Positions 7,840 to 17,120 of a stretch of 64,000 nt of DNA are shown here, one piece after another. Numbering within the stretch: position 1 is the first letter of the stretch; each line of letters begins with the position of its first letter. The stretch is taken from NCBI GenBank assembly GCA_001556125.1, contig LSIG01000119.1:46597-110596 (forward strand), written 5' to 3'. The notes beneath the pieces were generated by a model. The model searched no databases. It worked only from the letters and a program-made list of their open reading frames with translations, and was not told where the DNA came from. The translations under genes and the position numbers were made by a program. The stretch is from Rhizobiales bacterium CCH10-E5. Lineage in GTDB: Bacteria; Pseudomonadota; Alphaproteobacteria; Rhizobiales; Beijerinckiaceae.

Positions 7840-9489
7840 ATGTCGCCCACGATCAGCCCGCTCGCGGGCAAGCCGCTCGACCCCAGCCTGCTCGTCGACC
7901 TCGCCCGGCTCGGCCAGGCCTATTTCGAGCGGCCGGATCCCGCCGGTCCGGCCCAGCGCGTCGCCTTCGGCACCTCGGGCCATCGCGGCTCCTCGCTGCT
8001 GCACTCCTTCAACGAGGCGCATATCCTCGCCATCGCCCAGGCGATCTGCCTCTATCGCCGCGAGCAGGGCATCGACGGCCCGCTCTTCCTCGGCATCGAC
8101 ACCCATGCCCTGTCGCGTCCGGCCTTCGAGAGCGCGCTGGAGGTCTTCGCCGCCAATGGCGTGACCACGCTGGTGGATGAGGATCTGCGCTTCACGCCGA
8201 CGCCGGTGATCTCGCACGCCATCATCGGCCACAACCGCGGGCGCAAGACCGGTCTGGCCGACGGCGTGGTGATCTCGCCCTCGCACAACCCGCCTGCCGA
8301 TGGCGGCTTCAAGTACAATCCGCCCCATGGCGGCCCGGCCGACACCGACGCCACCGGCTGGATCGAGCGCAAGGCCAATGCGCTGATGGAGGCCGGCCTC
8401 AATGGCGTCTCCCGCATCCCCTATGCGCGGGCGCTCGCCTCCGACCATGTCCGCCGCCACGGCTTCCGCGAAGCCTATGTCGCCGAGCTCGGCAGTGTTC
8501 TCGACATGGAGGCGATCCGCAGCGCCGGCGTCGCCATCGGTATCGATCCGCTCGGCGGGGCGGGGCTCGACTATTACGCCCCGATCATCGAGCGCTACCG
8601 CCTGAACGCGACCATCGTCGACCAGACGCTCGACCCGACCTTCGCTTTCATGCCGGCGGACTGGGACGGCAAGATCCGCATGGACTGCTCCTCGCCCTAT
8701 GCGATGACCGGGCTGATCGCGATGAAGGACCGGTTCGACGTCGCCTTCGCCAACGACACCGACGCCGACCGCCACGGCATCGTCAGCCGCAGCGGCGGGC
8801 TGATGAACCCGAACCATTATCTCGCGGTGGCGATCGACTATCTCTTCCGCAACCGCGCCGGCTGGCGGGCGGACGCCGCCATCGGCAAGACCATCGTCAG
8901 CAGCGCCATCATCGACCGCGTCGCCGCGCGGCTCGGCCGGCGTCTGGTCGAGGTGCCGGTCGGCTTCAAATGGTTCGTCGAGGGGCTTTCGGACGGCAGC
9001 TTCGGCTTCGGCGGCGAGGAGAGCGCCGGCGCCTCCTTCCTGCGACTCGACGGCACGAGCTGGAGCACGGACAAGGACGGGCTGATCCTCGGCCTGCTCG
9101 CCGCCGAGATCACCGCGAAGACGGGCTCCGACCCCGGCGAGCGCTATGCCGCGATCACGAAGGATCTGGGCGAGCCGCTCTATGCCCGCATCGACGCGCC
9201 CGCGACCCGCGAGCAGAAGGCGGTGCTGAAGAACCTGTCGCAGGCCCAGCTCGGCACCGACACGCTCGCCGGCGAACCCATCACCGCCGTCCTTAACGCG
9301 GCGCCGGGCAATGGCGCGGCGATCGGCGGCGTCAAGGTCGTCACGGGCGAGGGCTGGTTCTGTGCGCGCCCCTCGGGCACGGAGGAGGTCTACAAGATCT
9401 ACGCCGAGAGCTTCCGCGACGCCGGCCATCTCGCCCGCATCCAGGAGGAGGCACAGGCCGTGATCGCGCGGGCCTTCGCGGCGGCCTGA
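7840..9489 (+). CDS. pgm: Phosphoglucomutase (alpha-D-glucose specific)
   Basis: This interconverts glucose 1-phosphate and glucose 6-phosphate, linking glycolysis to glycogen, exopolysaccharide and cell-envelope sugar nucleotides. The 549-residue length is standard for the Pgm family. The substrate region [11 protein letters not shown] sits near residue 45. The phosphoserine loop is [13 protein letters not shown] near residue 150, the Mg site is [10 protein letters not shown], the sugar loop is [10 protein letters not shown], and the C-terminal phosphate loop is [14 protein letters not shown]. The ATG at 7840 follows a GAGGAA site. No other glycogen genes are adjacent in the window. Confidence 0.96.
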   Translation: MSPTISPLAGKPLDPSLLVDLARLGQAYFERPDPAGPAQRVAFGTSGHRGSSLLHSFNEAHILAIAQAICLYRREQGIDGPLFLGIDTHALSRPAFESALEVFAANGVTTLVDEDLRFTPTPVISHAIIGHNRGRKTGLADGVVISPSHNPPADGGFKYNPPHGGPADTDATGWIERKANALMEAGLNGVSRIPYARALASDHVRRHGFREAYVAELGSVLDMEAIRSAGVAIGIDPLGGAGLDYYAPIIERYRLNATIVDQTLDPTFAFMPADWDGKIRMDCSSPYAMTGLIAMKDRFDVAFANDTDADRHGIVSRSGGLMNPNHYLAVAIDYLFRNRAGWRADAAIGKTIVSSAIIDRVAARLGRRLVEVPVGFKWFVEGLSDGSFGFGGEESAGASFLRLDGTSWSTDKDGLILGLLAAEITAKTGSDPGERYAAITKDLGEPLYARIDAPATREQKAVLKNLSQAQLGTDTLAGEPITAVLNAAPGNGAAIGGVKVVTGEGWFCARPSGTEEVYKIYAESFRDAGHLARIQEEAQAVIARAFAAA

Positions 9490-9510
9490 ACAGACGGGAC
9501 AGGCGGGCGG

Positions 9511-10626
9511 CTATTCGCCCGCAGCGCGCCGGGCCGGCGGCTCGTCGGACTCGGCCTCTTCGGCGCCGGTGGCGAGCCGGTGGCGCGACATCGCTTCGAT
9601 CAGCTGGCGGTTGGAATGCTCCAGCGTGCCGACATGGTCGATGTGGTGGCGCAGATCGGTGCGCAGCTGCTGGTTCACCCCGGTCAGGAAATCGGCTTTG
9701 GACTGCAGGGCCGAGAGCTTGATCTCGAGATCGTAGACGGTCTTGTCGCGCTGGCCGAGATCCTCGACCAGCCGGCGTTCGCGCTCGGCGGCGGCCGCAG
9801 CCTGGGCCTCCATCTCCTTGATCGTCTGCAGCGCGGTGGCAATGCGCGTCTGCGCCTGGCCGGCGGCCTCGTTGGCGGACTCGCGCTCGCCGCTCATCTT
9901 CTCAGCCAGCGCCGCGATGTCCCGCTGCAGGCGGCTGTTCTCGCCGGTGGCGGCGACGAGGTCCGAGCGCAGCATCGCGACCTCGCGCGCGAGGTTCTGC
10001 GCCGCTGCGGATTTTTCGAGCAGCTTCTGGTCGACGACCTGGCGCTCCTCGGAGAGGCGCTGAATTCGCGAATCGGCCCGCGACAGCCGCTGCATCAGCG
10101 CGTTCACCTCGCTCTGCAGCTTGGCGTGCTCGGCTTCGAGCGCGGCGAGTGCCGCCTGGTTATGGTCGAGCGCGGCGCGGCTGCGGTGCAGCTCCTCCTC
10201 GTAGCGCATCGCCAGCGGCCGGTAATGGCCGATCTCGCTCTGCAGACCGGCGATCTCGCGCTCCTGGCGGGTGCAGACGCTGCTCAGCTCCTCGATCTGC
10301 GCCGCCTGGTCCTGCGAGGTCTGGATGAATTTCGGCAGGATCTGCTGCATCGTCGCGGTGCGTGTCATCAGCAGGTCGAGCTGGACCGACCAATTCGAGA
10401 TCTTGGCGAATTCGGCCTGGAGTTCGTTGGACTGCTCGCTGATGGCGGCCATCAGCTGGCCGACCTCATGCGAGCTGCCGGGCTTCGGCGGCGGCGGCGC
10501 GAGGGGCGCGATCGGCTCGCCCGGCTCGTTGGCGGCGGTCTCGGGCACGGGGAAGGCGGGAGCCGTTGGCGGCTCCTGCGCCTCGCTCCGTCCCCCGATG
10601 AGACGCCTCAGACTTGCACCGATCAT
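9511..10626 (-). CDS. Large coiled-coil protein of four-gene coiled-coil cluster
   Basis: The 371-residue protein has a short basic N-terminus (MIGASLRRLIGGRSEA), then a Pro/Ala-rich linker to about residue 50. A long, nearly unbroken heptad region rich in Glu, Gln, Ala and Arg runs from about residue 65 to 355. Blocks inside it include QIEELSSVCTRQEREIAGL and AKLQSEVNALMQRLSRADS. There is no membrane segment or catalytic motif. The overall look (short head, long rod, short tail) recalls crescentin-type intermediate-filament-like proteins, but I cannot confirm this. I used the ATG at 10626. It is the last of four minus-strand coiled-coil genes, separated from the one before by 187 bp. Confidence 0.7.
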   Translation of the reverse strand: MIGASLRRLIGGRSEAQEPPTAPAFPVPETAANEPGEPIAPLAPPPPKPGSSHEVGQLMAAISEQSNELQAEFAKISNWSVQLDLLMTRTATMQQILPKFIQTSQDQAAQIEELSSVCTRQEREIAGLQSEIGHYRPLAMRYEEELHRSRAALDHNQAALAALEAEHAKLQSEVNALMQRLSRADSRIQRLSEERQVVDQKLLEKSAAAQNLAREVAMLRSDLVAATGENSRLQRDIAALAEKMSGERESANEAAGQAQTRIATALQTIKEMEAQAAAAAERERRLVEDLGQRDKTVYDLEIKLSALQSKADFLTGVNQQLRTDLRHHIDHVGTLEHSNRQLIEAMSRHRLATGAEEAESDEPPARRAAGE

Positions 10627-10813
10627 CGAAGCCACCCCACCCACCTTGCCCTTCTCGACGCAGGGCACGCCGCCTTCAAAAGGCCCGGCGATGGCGCTTT
10701 CCGGGCTGCAGTTCAAGGCGCTGCGCCAGCAGAGGACGGGCCGGGCCGCAAGGCAACATCGCAGTGGCTGTCCCTGCGAGTTGCAAACAACTTCTTTGGC
10801 GCGAACGCGGCCG

Positions 10814-11287
10814 TCAACCGGCCCGCGGCACACCCCCGGCCTGTCGCAACCTGAGCTCGAGCATATAGGCCCGCTGTACCGCCTCGCGCTCGCGTAGCAG
10901 CGCCTTCTCCAGCACGCCCTGCTGCGTCTGCAGCACCTCGTTGGCGCGGCTCAGCGTCGCTTCCGCCTTCTGGGCGCGCTGGCTGAGTTCGTCCTTCTCC
11001 TGCGCCAGCACCGCGATCTGCTGCTGCAGCTTCTGCTTCTCGCGCTCGGCGTCCTCGAGCGACCCGCGCGCCTTGTGCAGGATCTCCAGCAATTGCAGCT
11101 GCATCGATTCGAAGGCGGCGCCCGCCCCCTCGACCAGCGCCAGCGTGTCCTGCGGGTGCGGCCGGCCGGTCAGGCGGCGCGCCAGCGGGCGCGGCGGCGG
11201 CGCAGGCCCGCGCTCCGGCGTTTCCCGGCCGGCGGGAGACCGCAGCATGGCGCGGCTGAGGCTGGGCGCGTTCGGGTTCACGGTCAC
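10814..11287 (-). CDS. Small coiled-coil protein (cluster gene 3)
   Basis: The 157-residue protein has a Pro/Arg-rich first third (ERGPAPPPRPLARRLTG). A continuous coiled coil runs from about residue 50 to 150, with QLLEILHKARGSLEDAEREK and IAVLAQEKDELSQRAQKAE. I assign a GTG start at 11287 because it overlaps the stop of the preceding gene as GTGA, the coupling used elsewhere in this genome. The in-frame sequence further upstream is only the shadow of that gene. The function is unknown; the layout suggests it works with the other coiled-coil proteins of the cluster. Confidence 0.6.
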   Translation of the reverse strand: MTVNPNAPSLSRAMLRSPAGRETPERGPAPPPRPLARRLTGRPHPQDTLALVEGAGAAFESMQLQLLEILHKARGSLEDAEREKQKLQQQIAVLAQEKDELSQRAQKAEATLSRANEVLQTQQGVLEKALLREREAVQRAYMLELRLRQAGGVPRAG

Positions 11288-11742
11288 TCGCGCGGCAGCG
11301 CGCGATTGGCCGGCGAGAAGGAGGTCGTCACCGCGTCGTGCAGCCGGGCGAGCCAGCCCTCGGCTTCCAGCGCGCGCGCCTCGGCCTGGCGGGCCCGCTC
11401 CTCGGAGCGCCACAGCATCTCGTTGGCGGTGGCGATCTGCGCCTCGAGCTCGCGCATGTTCACCGCCGCCTGGGCGATGGTCTGCTGTAGCCGCTCCTCG
11501 AGCTGGGCGTAGCGCAGATTGCTGATGCGGATCGCCTCGCTCGTCTCCTCGATCAGGGCGAGCGCGGAGGGCCAGTCCCGCTGCGGCTGGGGCGGGGCGG
11601 CCTGGCGCGCGGGCTCGGCCGGCGCGACGGCCGCCGCGGGGAAGGCGGCGATCTTGTCCGACGCGTTCAGGAACTGCTCCGAGGTGGGCAGGCTCTGGCG
11701 CAGGGTGGTGACGGTGGCGAGATCGCTAACGGCAGGCTGCAT
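11284..11742 (-). CDS. Small coiled-coil protein (cluster gene 2)
   Basis: The 152-residue protein has an Ala/Pro-rich N-terminal part to about residue 55. A coiled coil follows (ISNLRYAQLEERLQQTIAQA, then ATANEMLWRSEERARQAEAR), and the tail is short. The final region WLARLHDAVTTSFSP is less charged and could be a binding end. The ATG at 11742 lies inside the end of the upstream gene (17-base overlap), and its stop overlaps the start of the downstream gene by four bases. This tight packing argues that the first three genes are translated together. I recognise no family. Confidence 0.6.
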   Translation of the reverse strand: MQPAVSDLATVTTLRQSLPTSEQFLNASDKIAAFPAAAVAPAEPARQAAPPQPQRDWPSALALIEETSEAIRISNLRYAQLEERLQQTIAQAAVNMRELEAQIATANEMLWRSEERARQAEARALEAEGWLARLHDAVTTSFSPANRALPRE

Positions 11743-12535
11743 GGCTTTGCTCCGTGAGAGCCGGAAGGGCAGGCGGCACGGGCCCGTCCTCTCCGAGGGT
11801 GAATGGGGCAGAGAAATCGGCGCGGGCGGGCGGCAACGGGATCGCGCAGGGAAGCGCCGAGGCCGCGAGCAGCTGGTCCTGCAGCGCCCGGCGGTTGGCG
11901 CGGGCAAGATCCAGCGCGCGCTGGAGCAGCAGCTTGTCGCGGCGCTCGCCCTGCAGCGTGTCTTCGAGCCGAAGGCATTCACGCTGCAGCGCGTCGGTGG
12001 CCCAGGCATGCTGCGCCCGGGCGGCGCGAAGTTCGCTTTCGGCGGTGGCGCCGGCCCCGTCGAGCCGGGCGATTTCCGCCAGGCGATCGGCAAGGGCGGC
12101 ATCGAGCGCCGCGATCCGGCTCGCCTGTCTGGCCTTCTCGATCGACGCCTCGTGCAGGGCCTCCTTCAGCCGCCCGATCTCGGCGGCCGCGGCCTGCCTC
12201 TGGCGGTCGGATTGCGCGGTCGCGTCACGCTGCTGTTCGAGGGCGCGCTCGGTGGCGGCGAGCGCCGCCCGCGCCTGCCGCAGATGCAGTCGCTCCGCCT
12301 CGATCAGCGTCTCCATGGCCGCAAGCCTGCCCAGAGCCGCTTCGAGCCGCAATTCGAGGAAACTCTGCTGGGCTGCGACCAGCCTCCGGGCCGAGGCGGC
12401 CTCATCGTCGGCCACTCCGCCGGCCGCCGCCACGCGCGCCGGCGTGCCCAGCCAGTCCTGCGAGTCGGCGAGAGGGAGCGCGGTCAAGTGGTGGCCTCGA
12501 AGAGTGCGCCTGTGGAGCTTGGGGAACGCCGACAC
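11726..12535 (-). CDS. Coiled-coil protein (cluster gene 1)
   Basis: The protein is 269 residues from the ATG at 12535; a TTG about 17 codons further in is an alternative start. From about residue 45 to 225 it is almost entirely coiled coil, with repeated Ala/Arg/Gln/Glu heptads (ALGRLAAMETLIEAERLHL, IASRIAALDAALADR-like stretches). A short Pro-rich tail follows. No enzymatic, membrane or DNA-binding motif is visible. It is the promoter-proximal gene of the four-gene coiled-coil set. The 207-bp gap upstream separates it from a divergent gene and contains an AT-rich patch that may hold the promoter. Confidence 0.62.
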   Translation of the reverse strand: MSAFPKLHRRTLRGHHLTALPLADSQDWLGTPARVAAAGGVADDEAASARRLVAAQQSFLELRLEAALGRLAAMETLIEAERLHLRQARAALAATERALEQQRDATAQSDRQRQAAAAEIGRLKEALHEASIEKARQASRIAALDAALADRLAEIARLDGAGATAESELRAARAQHAWATDALQRECLRLEDTLQGERRDKLLLQRALDLARANRRALQDQLLAASALPCAIPLPPARADFSAPFTLGEDGPVPPALPALTEQSHAACR

Positions 12536-12742
12536 GAATCAATCGCTCAACTTAGCTACTCTTAACGAATCGTATCAATCCGAGATTTCGCCACAGCGAC
12601 GCCCTAGCGCTCGCCACACCGATTTTCTTGGGGATGCGGGCGTCAAGCCATGCCGGAACAGTGGGGCGATGCGCCGGCCGGGCTTGTCGTGGCGGGCTTT
12701 CCGGCCGACCCATGACGGATCGGGCCTTGTCAGGGGAGCCTC

Positions 12743-13525
12743 ATGCGCCAGAGCATCGACCACATCGTCATCGCCGTCACCGATCTCGACAAGGCGGTCG
12801 CCGACTACACGGCGCTGGGTTTTACTGTCCTTCCCGGCGGCGAGCATCCGCGCGGCTCGCGCAACGCGCTGATCGTCCTGGCCGACGGCGCCTATCTCGA
12901 GATCATCGCCTTCGCCCGGCCCGTGCCCGGCTTCCGCTGGTGGCGGGTGCTGGACGAGGCCGGCAGCGGCCTGGTCGACTACGCCCTGCTGCCGGCGGAC
13001 GACCTCGACAAGGACACCGCCCGAATCCGCAACGCCGGCATCGCGATCGAGGGGCCGATCGACGGCGAGCGCCTGCAGCCGGACGGAACCCGCATCGCTT
13101 GGCGCTCCTCCCGCCCGCCTGAACCCGACATCCCCTTCCTCTGCGAGGATGTGACGCCGCGCGCGCTGCGCGTGCCCGAAGGCGCGGCCCGCCGCCACGC
13201 CAATGGCGTGACCGGTATCGCCGGCGTCACGGTCGCCGTCCGCGATCTCGCCGCGTCCGTCGCCCGCTATCGCGCGGTCACCGGGCTCGAGCCGCTCGCG
13301 ACCGGGGCCGCGCCCGGCCTCGGCTTCGCGCTGGCGCAATTCCGGCTCGGCCGCCAGATGCTCTCGCTGGCGCAGCCGCGCGGCGAGGCCTGCGAGGGGC
13401 TGACGCGCCAGCTCGGCCGGCGCGGGCAGGGCGCCTTCGCGCTCTCCTTCTTCGGGTCGGCCGATCGCTGCCTCGACCGGGCGCTGGCCCATGGCGCCCG
13501 TCTGGAGATCGTGCGCGCGCTGTGA
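12743..13525 (+). CDS. VOC (glyoxalase-like) superfamily protein
   Basis: The 260-residue protein consists of two vicinal-oxygen-chelate-type modules. It starts IDHIVIAVTDLDKAVADY, with the His that is usually the first metal ligand, and continues YLEIIAF. The second module starts near residue 155 (VTGIAGVTVAVRDLAASVARY). The arrangement matches the Glyoxalase_3 (PF13468) type of uncharacterised VOC proteins. The substrate is unknown. It lies 73 bp upstream of cobF on the same strand; nothing links it to cobalamin beyond position. Confidence 0.82.
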   Translation: MRQSIDHIVIAVTDLDKAVADYTALGFTVLPGGEHPRGSRNALIVLADGAYLEIIAFARPVPGFRWWRVLDEAGSGLVDYALLPADDLDKDTARIRNAGIAIEGPIDGERLQPDGTRIAWRSSRPPEPDIPFLCEDVTPRALRVPEGAARRHANGVTGIAGVTVAVRDLAASVARYRAVTGLEPLATGAAPGLGFALAQFRLGRQMLSLAQPRGEACEGLTRQLGRRGQGAFALSFFGSADRCLDRALAHGARLEIVRAL

Positions 13526-13598
13526 GCGGTGACGAAAGCGCGCTGGCACCGCGCTGCTCGCGTGCTATGCGCCGGGCCGAGCACGGAGGACGAGGCGG

Positions 13599-14348
13599 AT
13601 GCGCAAGCTGCTGATCATCGGCATCGGCGCCGGCGATCCGGACCAGATGACGGTCCAGGCGATCGCGGCGCTGAACCGCGCCGATGTGATCTTCCTGCCC
13701 GACAAGGGGCAGGAGAAGGCGGCGCTGCGCCATCTGCGCGAGGCGATCTGCGCGCGCTTCATCGAAAAGCCTTTTCGCAGTGTGACGATGGAAACCCCAC
13801 GCCGCGCCGAGGCGGGGGACGATTATCGCGGCGTCGTCGACGACTGGCATGCCCGCATCGCCGCGTCCTACGCGGCGCTGTTCCGGCAGGAGCTGGCGGA
13901 CGGGCAGACCGGGGCGCTGCTCGTCTGGGGCGATCCCGCGCTCTATGACAGCACGCTGCGCATCGTCGAGCGCGTCCGCGCGGGCGGCCTGGCGCTGGAC
14001 TGGGAGGTCATCCCCGGCATCAGCAGCGTCCAGGCGCTCGCCGCCCGCCATCGCATCCCGCTCAACCGCATTGGCGAACCCGTGCTGATCACCACCGGCC
14101 GCAAGCTGGCGGAGGGCCTGCCGCAGGCGCCGGATGGCGTCGTCGTCATGCTGGACGGCGAGCAGGCCTTCGCGAAGATCGCGCCCGAGGGACTGGAGAT
14201 TTTCTGGGGCGCCTATCTCGGCACGCCGGACGAGATCCTGATCGCCGGCCCGCTCGCTGCGGTTTCGGACGAGATCGTGCGGATCCGTGCCGCGGCGCGC
14301 GAGCGCCATGGCTGGATCATGGACATCTATCTGCTCCGGCGGATTTAG
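13599..14348 (+). CDS. cobF: CobF, precorrin-6A synthase (deacetylating)
   Basis: CobF methylates C1 of precorrin-5 with loss of acetate to give precorrin-6A, a step specific to the aerobic cobalamin pathway. The 249-residue protein belongs to the tetrapyrrole methylase family. It opens with MRKLLIIGIGAGDPDQMTVQ, followed by IFLPDKGQEK, LVWGDPALYDST and the SAM-site region VIPGISSVQALAARH. It has its own promoter region and is about 19 kb away from the main cob cluster on the opposite strand to most of it. It therefore supplies a step that the cluster itself lacks. Confidence 0.93.
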   Translation: MRKLLIIGIGAGDPDQMTVQAIAALNRADVIFLPDKGQEKAALRHLREAICARFIEKPFRSVTMETPRRAEAGDDYRGVVDDWHARIAASYAALFRQELADGQTGALLVWGDPALYDSTLRIVERVRAGGLALDWEVIPGISSVQALAARHRIPLNRIGEPVLITTGRKLAEGLPQAPDGVVVMLDGEQAFAKIAPEGLEIFWGAYLGTPDEILIAGPLAAVSDEIVRIRAAARERHGWIMDIYLLRRI

Positions 14349-14426
14349 CCGCGGGCGGCCAGGGCGTACGCTTGCCCCGCCCCTCACCGCCATGTGAGAT
14401 GCGCGCCAGGGATTGCGGGACGAACC

Positions 14427-14942
14427 ATGCCTTCGACCAGACGCGACAGAGCCGCCGGGGAGGGCGCCGAGCGGGATGTCCTCGATCTCGGTGGCTATGT
14501 CCCCTATTTCCTGACCGCGATCTCCAACACCTGGTCGCGCAGCTCTTCGCGGCTCTATCTCGAGCGCTTCGGCGTCGGCGTCACCGAATGGCGGGTGATG
14601 TCGCAGCTCGCCATCGAGCCCGGCATCCCGGCGCAGCGCATCTGCGAGGTCATCGGCCTCGACAAGGGCGCGGTCAGCCGCAGCGCGGCGACGCTGGTCG
14701 CGGCCGGCCATGTCGCCGAGCGACCCGATGCCCGCGACGCCCGCCGCCAGCTCCTCGAACTGACCCCCAGCGGCTATGCTCTGCATGACCGGCTGATCGC
14801 GCTCGCCACCGCCCGCGAGCAGCTGATGCTGGAGGGCTTCAGCCCGCAGGAGCGTGCCCAGCTTCTCGATTTCCTGCGCCGGATGCAGTCGCGCCTGCCG
14901 GCCCTGCGCGATTTCGCGCCGCCATCCGGCGAGGGCGGCTAG
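14427..14942 (+). CDS. MarR-family transcriptional regulator
   Basis: The 171-residue protein has the MarR winged-helix layout: a dimerising N-terminal helix (YVPYFLTAISNTWSRSSSRL), then VTEWRVMSQLAIEPG and the recognition region ICEVIGLDKGAVSRSAATL. The wing is DARDARRQLLELTPSG, followed by C-terminal helices. I used the ATG at 14427 (MPSTRRD); an earlier GTG-type start is possible. The target and ligand are unknown. It ends three bases before the end of the convergent lipoprotein gene, so there is no room for a terminator between them. Confidence 0.88.
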   Translation: MPSTRRDRAAGEGAERDVLDLGGYVPYFLTAISNTWSRSSSRLYLERFGVGVTEWRVMSQLAIEPGIPAQRICEVIGLDKGAVSRSAATLVAAGHVAERPDARDARRQLLELTPSGYALHDRLIALATAREQLMLEGFSPQERAQLLDFLRRMQSRLPALRDFAPPSGEGG

Positions 14943-14945
14943 GCC

Positions 14946-15197
14946 TTACCAGCGGCGATAGCCGTAGCCAAAGCCATAGCCGCCATAGAAGCCGCCGAAA
15001 TCCTGATAGACATAGGTCCGCCGCGCCGCCGCCCGCTCGACATCGATCGTCTGCATGCACTGGGCGAAGGCGTCCGTGCCCTGCCGGAAGCCGTAGCCGC
15101 GACGCTGCTCCATATCGAGCGCGCGGCGCTCCTCCAGCGTCATGCAGCCGCTGGCGGTCAGCGCCAGAGCGAGGGCGGCGAGCGGCGCGATCTTCAT
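14946..15197 (-). CDS. Small lipoprotein, Gly/Tyr-rich C-terminus
   Basis: This encodes 83 residues. The start MKIAPLAALALALTASGC is a lipoprotein signal peptide with lipobox LTASGC, so Cys19 or so should be lipidated and the protein anchored in a membrane. The mature part is short and ends in a run of Gly and Tyr (FGGFYGGYGFGYGYRRW). One internal cysteine is present (FAQCMQ). The function is unknown; small Gly/Tyr-rich lipoproteins are common in Hyphomicrobiales. Confidence 0.72.
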   Translation of the reverse strand: MKIAPLAALALALTASGCMTLEERRALDMEQRRGYGFRQGTDAFAQCMQTIDVERAAARRTYVYQDFGGFYGGYGFGYGYRRW

Positions 15198-15282
15198 GTC
15201 CGGCATCCTTCGGTCGGCACGATCCAGGCCCAAATGGCCCCAGCCAGAAAAGGCCGCAAATGAGTCGAGATTGCGAAAGGCT

Positions 15283-16617
15283 TCAGGCGTAGCGGCGCGA
15301 CGCCGCGCCATGGGCGCGGCGGAGCGCGGCGAGGTCGAGGCCGGGGATGGCCCCGTCAACCACCCGCCAGTGCCCGGCGACCATGACGCGGTCGGCCCGG
15401 TGCGCGCCGCACAAAACCAGTGCCGCGACCGCGTCATGCGCGCCGGAGAAGCGCAGCTCGTCGAGCCGGTAGAGCGCGAGATCGGCCTGCATCCCCGGCG
15501 CGATCGTGCCGATATCGGAGCGGCCGAGGCAGCGCGCCGAGCCCTGCGTCGCCCAGCGGATGACGTCGCGCGCGGTGACGGCGGCGGCACTCTCATAGCG
15601 CAGCCGGTTGACCAGCAGGGCGTGGCGCAGCTCCTCCATCAGGTTGGAGCCGTCATTGGAGGCCGAGCCGTCGACGCCGAGCCCGAGCGGCGCGCCCGCC
15701 GCCTCCAGCTCCCGCGTGCGGCAGAAGCCGGAGGCGAGGACGCCGTTCGAGGTCGGGCAATGGCAGACACCGACCCCGGCCTTGCCCAGCCGCTCGCATT
15801 CCTCGCAGGAGAAATGCACGCCATGCGCCAGCCAGGTCTTCGGCCGCAGCCAGCCGGTCTCCTCGAGCAGGTCGAGCGGGCGCCTGCCATAGACCTGCAG
15901 GCAATAGGCGTCCTCGTCCTTCGTCTCGGCGAGATGGGTGTGGAGCGGGGCATCGAAACGCGCCGCCAGCTCGGCCGATTTCGCCATCAGCGAGGGCGTC
16001 ACCGAAAAGGGCGAGCAGGGCGCGAGCGCGATCTGGATCATGCTGCCCGGCGCGGGATCGTGGAAGAGCTTCAGCACCCGCTCGCTGTCGGCGAGGATCG
16101 TGTCCTCGTCCTGCACCACCGTGTCGGGCGGCAGGCCGCCATCCTTCTGCGACAGGTTCATCGAGCCGCGCGAGATCGTCGCGCGGATGCCGAGCGCGCG
16201 CGCCTCCTCCACGGCGATGTCGACGGCATCCTCCAGCCCCGGCGGATAGAGGTAGTGATGGTCGGCCGCCGTGGTGCAGCCCGAAAGCAGCAGCTCCGCC
16301 AGCGCCGCCCGCACGGCGAGGCGCAGATCGTCCGGGGTCAGTCGCGCCCAGAGCGGATAGAGCGCGGTGAGCCAGGGAAACAGCTCGCGGTCGATCGCGG
16401 CCGGATGGGCCCGCGTCAGCGTCTGGTAGAAATGATGATGCGTGTTGATCAGGCCGGGCAGCACAACATGCGCCGAGGCGTCGAAGACCTCATCGACCGG
16501 CGCGGCAGGCGCCGCTCCCGCCGCGACCAGCTCGACGATCAGCGCCCCCTCGACCACGACGCCGCCCGCGGCGGCCTCGGCGACGATGCCGAGCGGGTTC
16601 CTGATCCAGAGGCGCAT
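15283..16617 (-). CDS. 8-oxoguanine deaminase (amidohydrolase)
   Basis: The 444-residue cytosolic amidohydrolase deaminates a purine-like ring. The TIM-barrel metal site begins with LPGLINTHHHFYQTLTRA near residue 55. It continues with the HTHLAE metal/catalytic block near 235, WLAHGVHFS, and the metal Asp in LGVDGSASNDGSN. This pattern and the FYQTLTRA variant match the 8-oxoguanine deaminase/AtzB branch, so 8-oxoguanine deaminase is the best call. A related aminohydrolase (guanine or triazine type) is possible. It stands alone; no purine genes flank it. Confidence 0.85.
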   Translation of the reverse strand: MRLWIRNPLGIVAEAAAGGVVVEGALIVELVAAGAAPAAPVDEVFDASAHVVLPGLINTHHHFYQTLTRAHPAAIDRELFPWLTALYPLWARLTPDDLRLAVRAALAELLLSGCTTAADHHYLYPPGLEDAVDIAVEEARALGIRATISRGSMNLSQKDGGLPPDTVVQDEDTILADSERVLKLFHDPAPGSMIQIALAPCSPFSVTPSLMAKSAELAARFDAPLHTHLAETKDEDAYCLQVYGRRPLDLLEETGWLRPKTWLAHGVHFSCEECERLGKAGVGVCHCPTSNGVLASGFCRTRELEAAGAPLGLGVDGSASNDGSNLMEELRHALLVNRLRYESAAAVTARDVIRWATQGSARCLGRSDIGTIAPGMQADLALYRLDELRFSGAHDAVAALVLCGAHRADRVMVAGHWRVVDGAIPGLDLAALRRAHGAASRRYA

Positions 16618-16689
16618 GGGGATACCGGCGTAGGGGAAGGGTCGGGACCGACACTGCCGCCGCGGCCGGGCGAGGTAAAGCGCCGGTCC

Positions 16690-16971
16690 TCAATCCCAGG
16701 GCAGGTCGACCTTGCAGCGATAGCCGACGAAGCATTGCGGAGTGTCGCGGCTCGGCACGAAGGCGGGCTCGAGGAACTCGCCATGTTGGCAGAAGCGGGG
16801 ATCGTTGACGAAGCGGTCATAGGTAAAGCCGCCGGTGCCGAGCACGATCGCGCCGCTCGCCGCGACGCTCTGGCGGTTGACGGCGCAGCTGCGCTCCGGC
16901 GTCGAGGGGCGCGATTGCGCCAGGGCCGGCGCGGCGAGGACGAGGAGCATCAGGGACAGGGTCAGGCGCAT
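16690..16971 (-). CDS. Small secreted protein of unknown function
   Basis: The 93-residue protein has a signal peptide (MRLTLSLMLLVLAAPALAQS) and four cysteines in the mature part (SCAVN, RFCQHG, QCFVGYRC). It is probably a small disulfide-bonded periplasmic protein. It lies 72 bp upstream of the 8-oxoguanine deaminase gene on the same strand and may share a transcript with it. I do not recognise a named family. Confidence 0.72.
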   Translation of the reverse strand: MRLTLSLMLLVLAAPALAQSRPSTPERSCAVNRQSVAASGAIVLGTGGFTYDRFVNDPRFCQHGEFLEPAFVPSRDTPQCFVGYRCKVDLPWD

Positions 16972-17120
16972 CAGGGGGACCTCCGGCCGGTTCGCGGCAT
17001 CGACCCCTCTTTAACACAGCGGTCCCGGCTGCGTTCCTGCGGCGAAACGGGCCAGCCCTGCGGGAGGCGTCCGGCTCGACCCGCCTTGACGCCACGCCGC
17101 TCATCCGCCATCGCTCGCCC

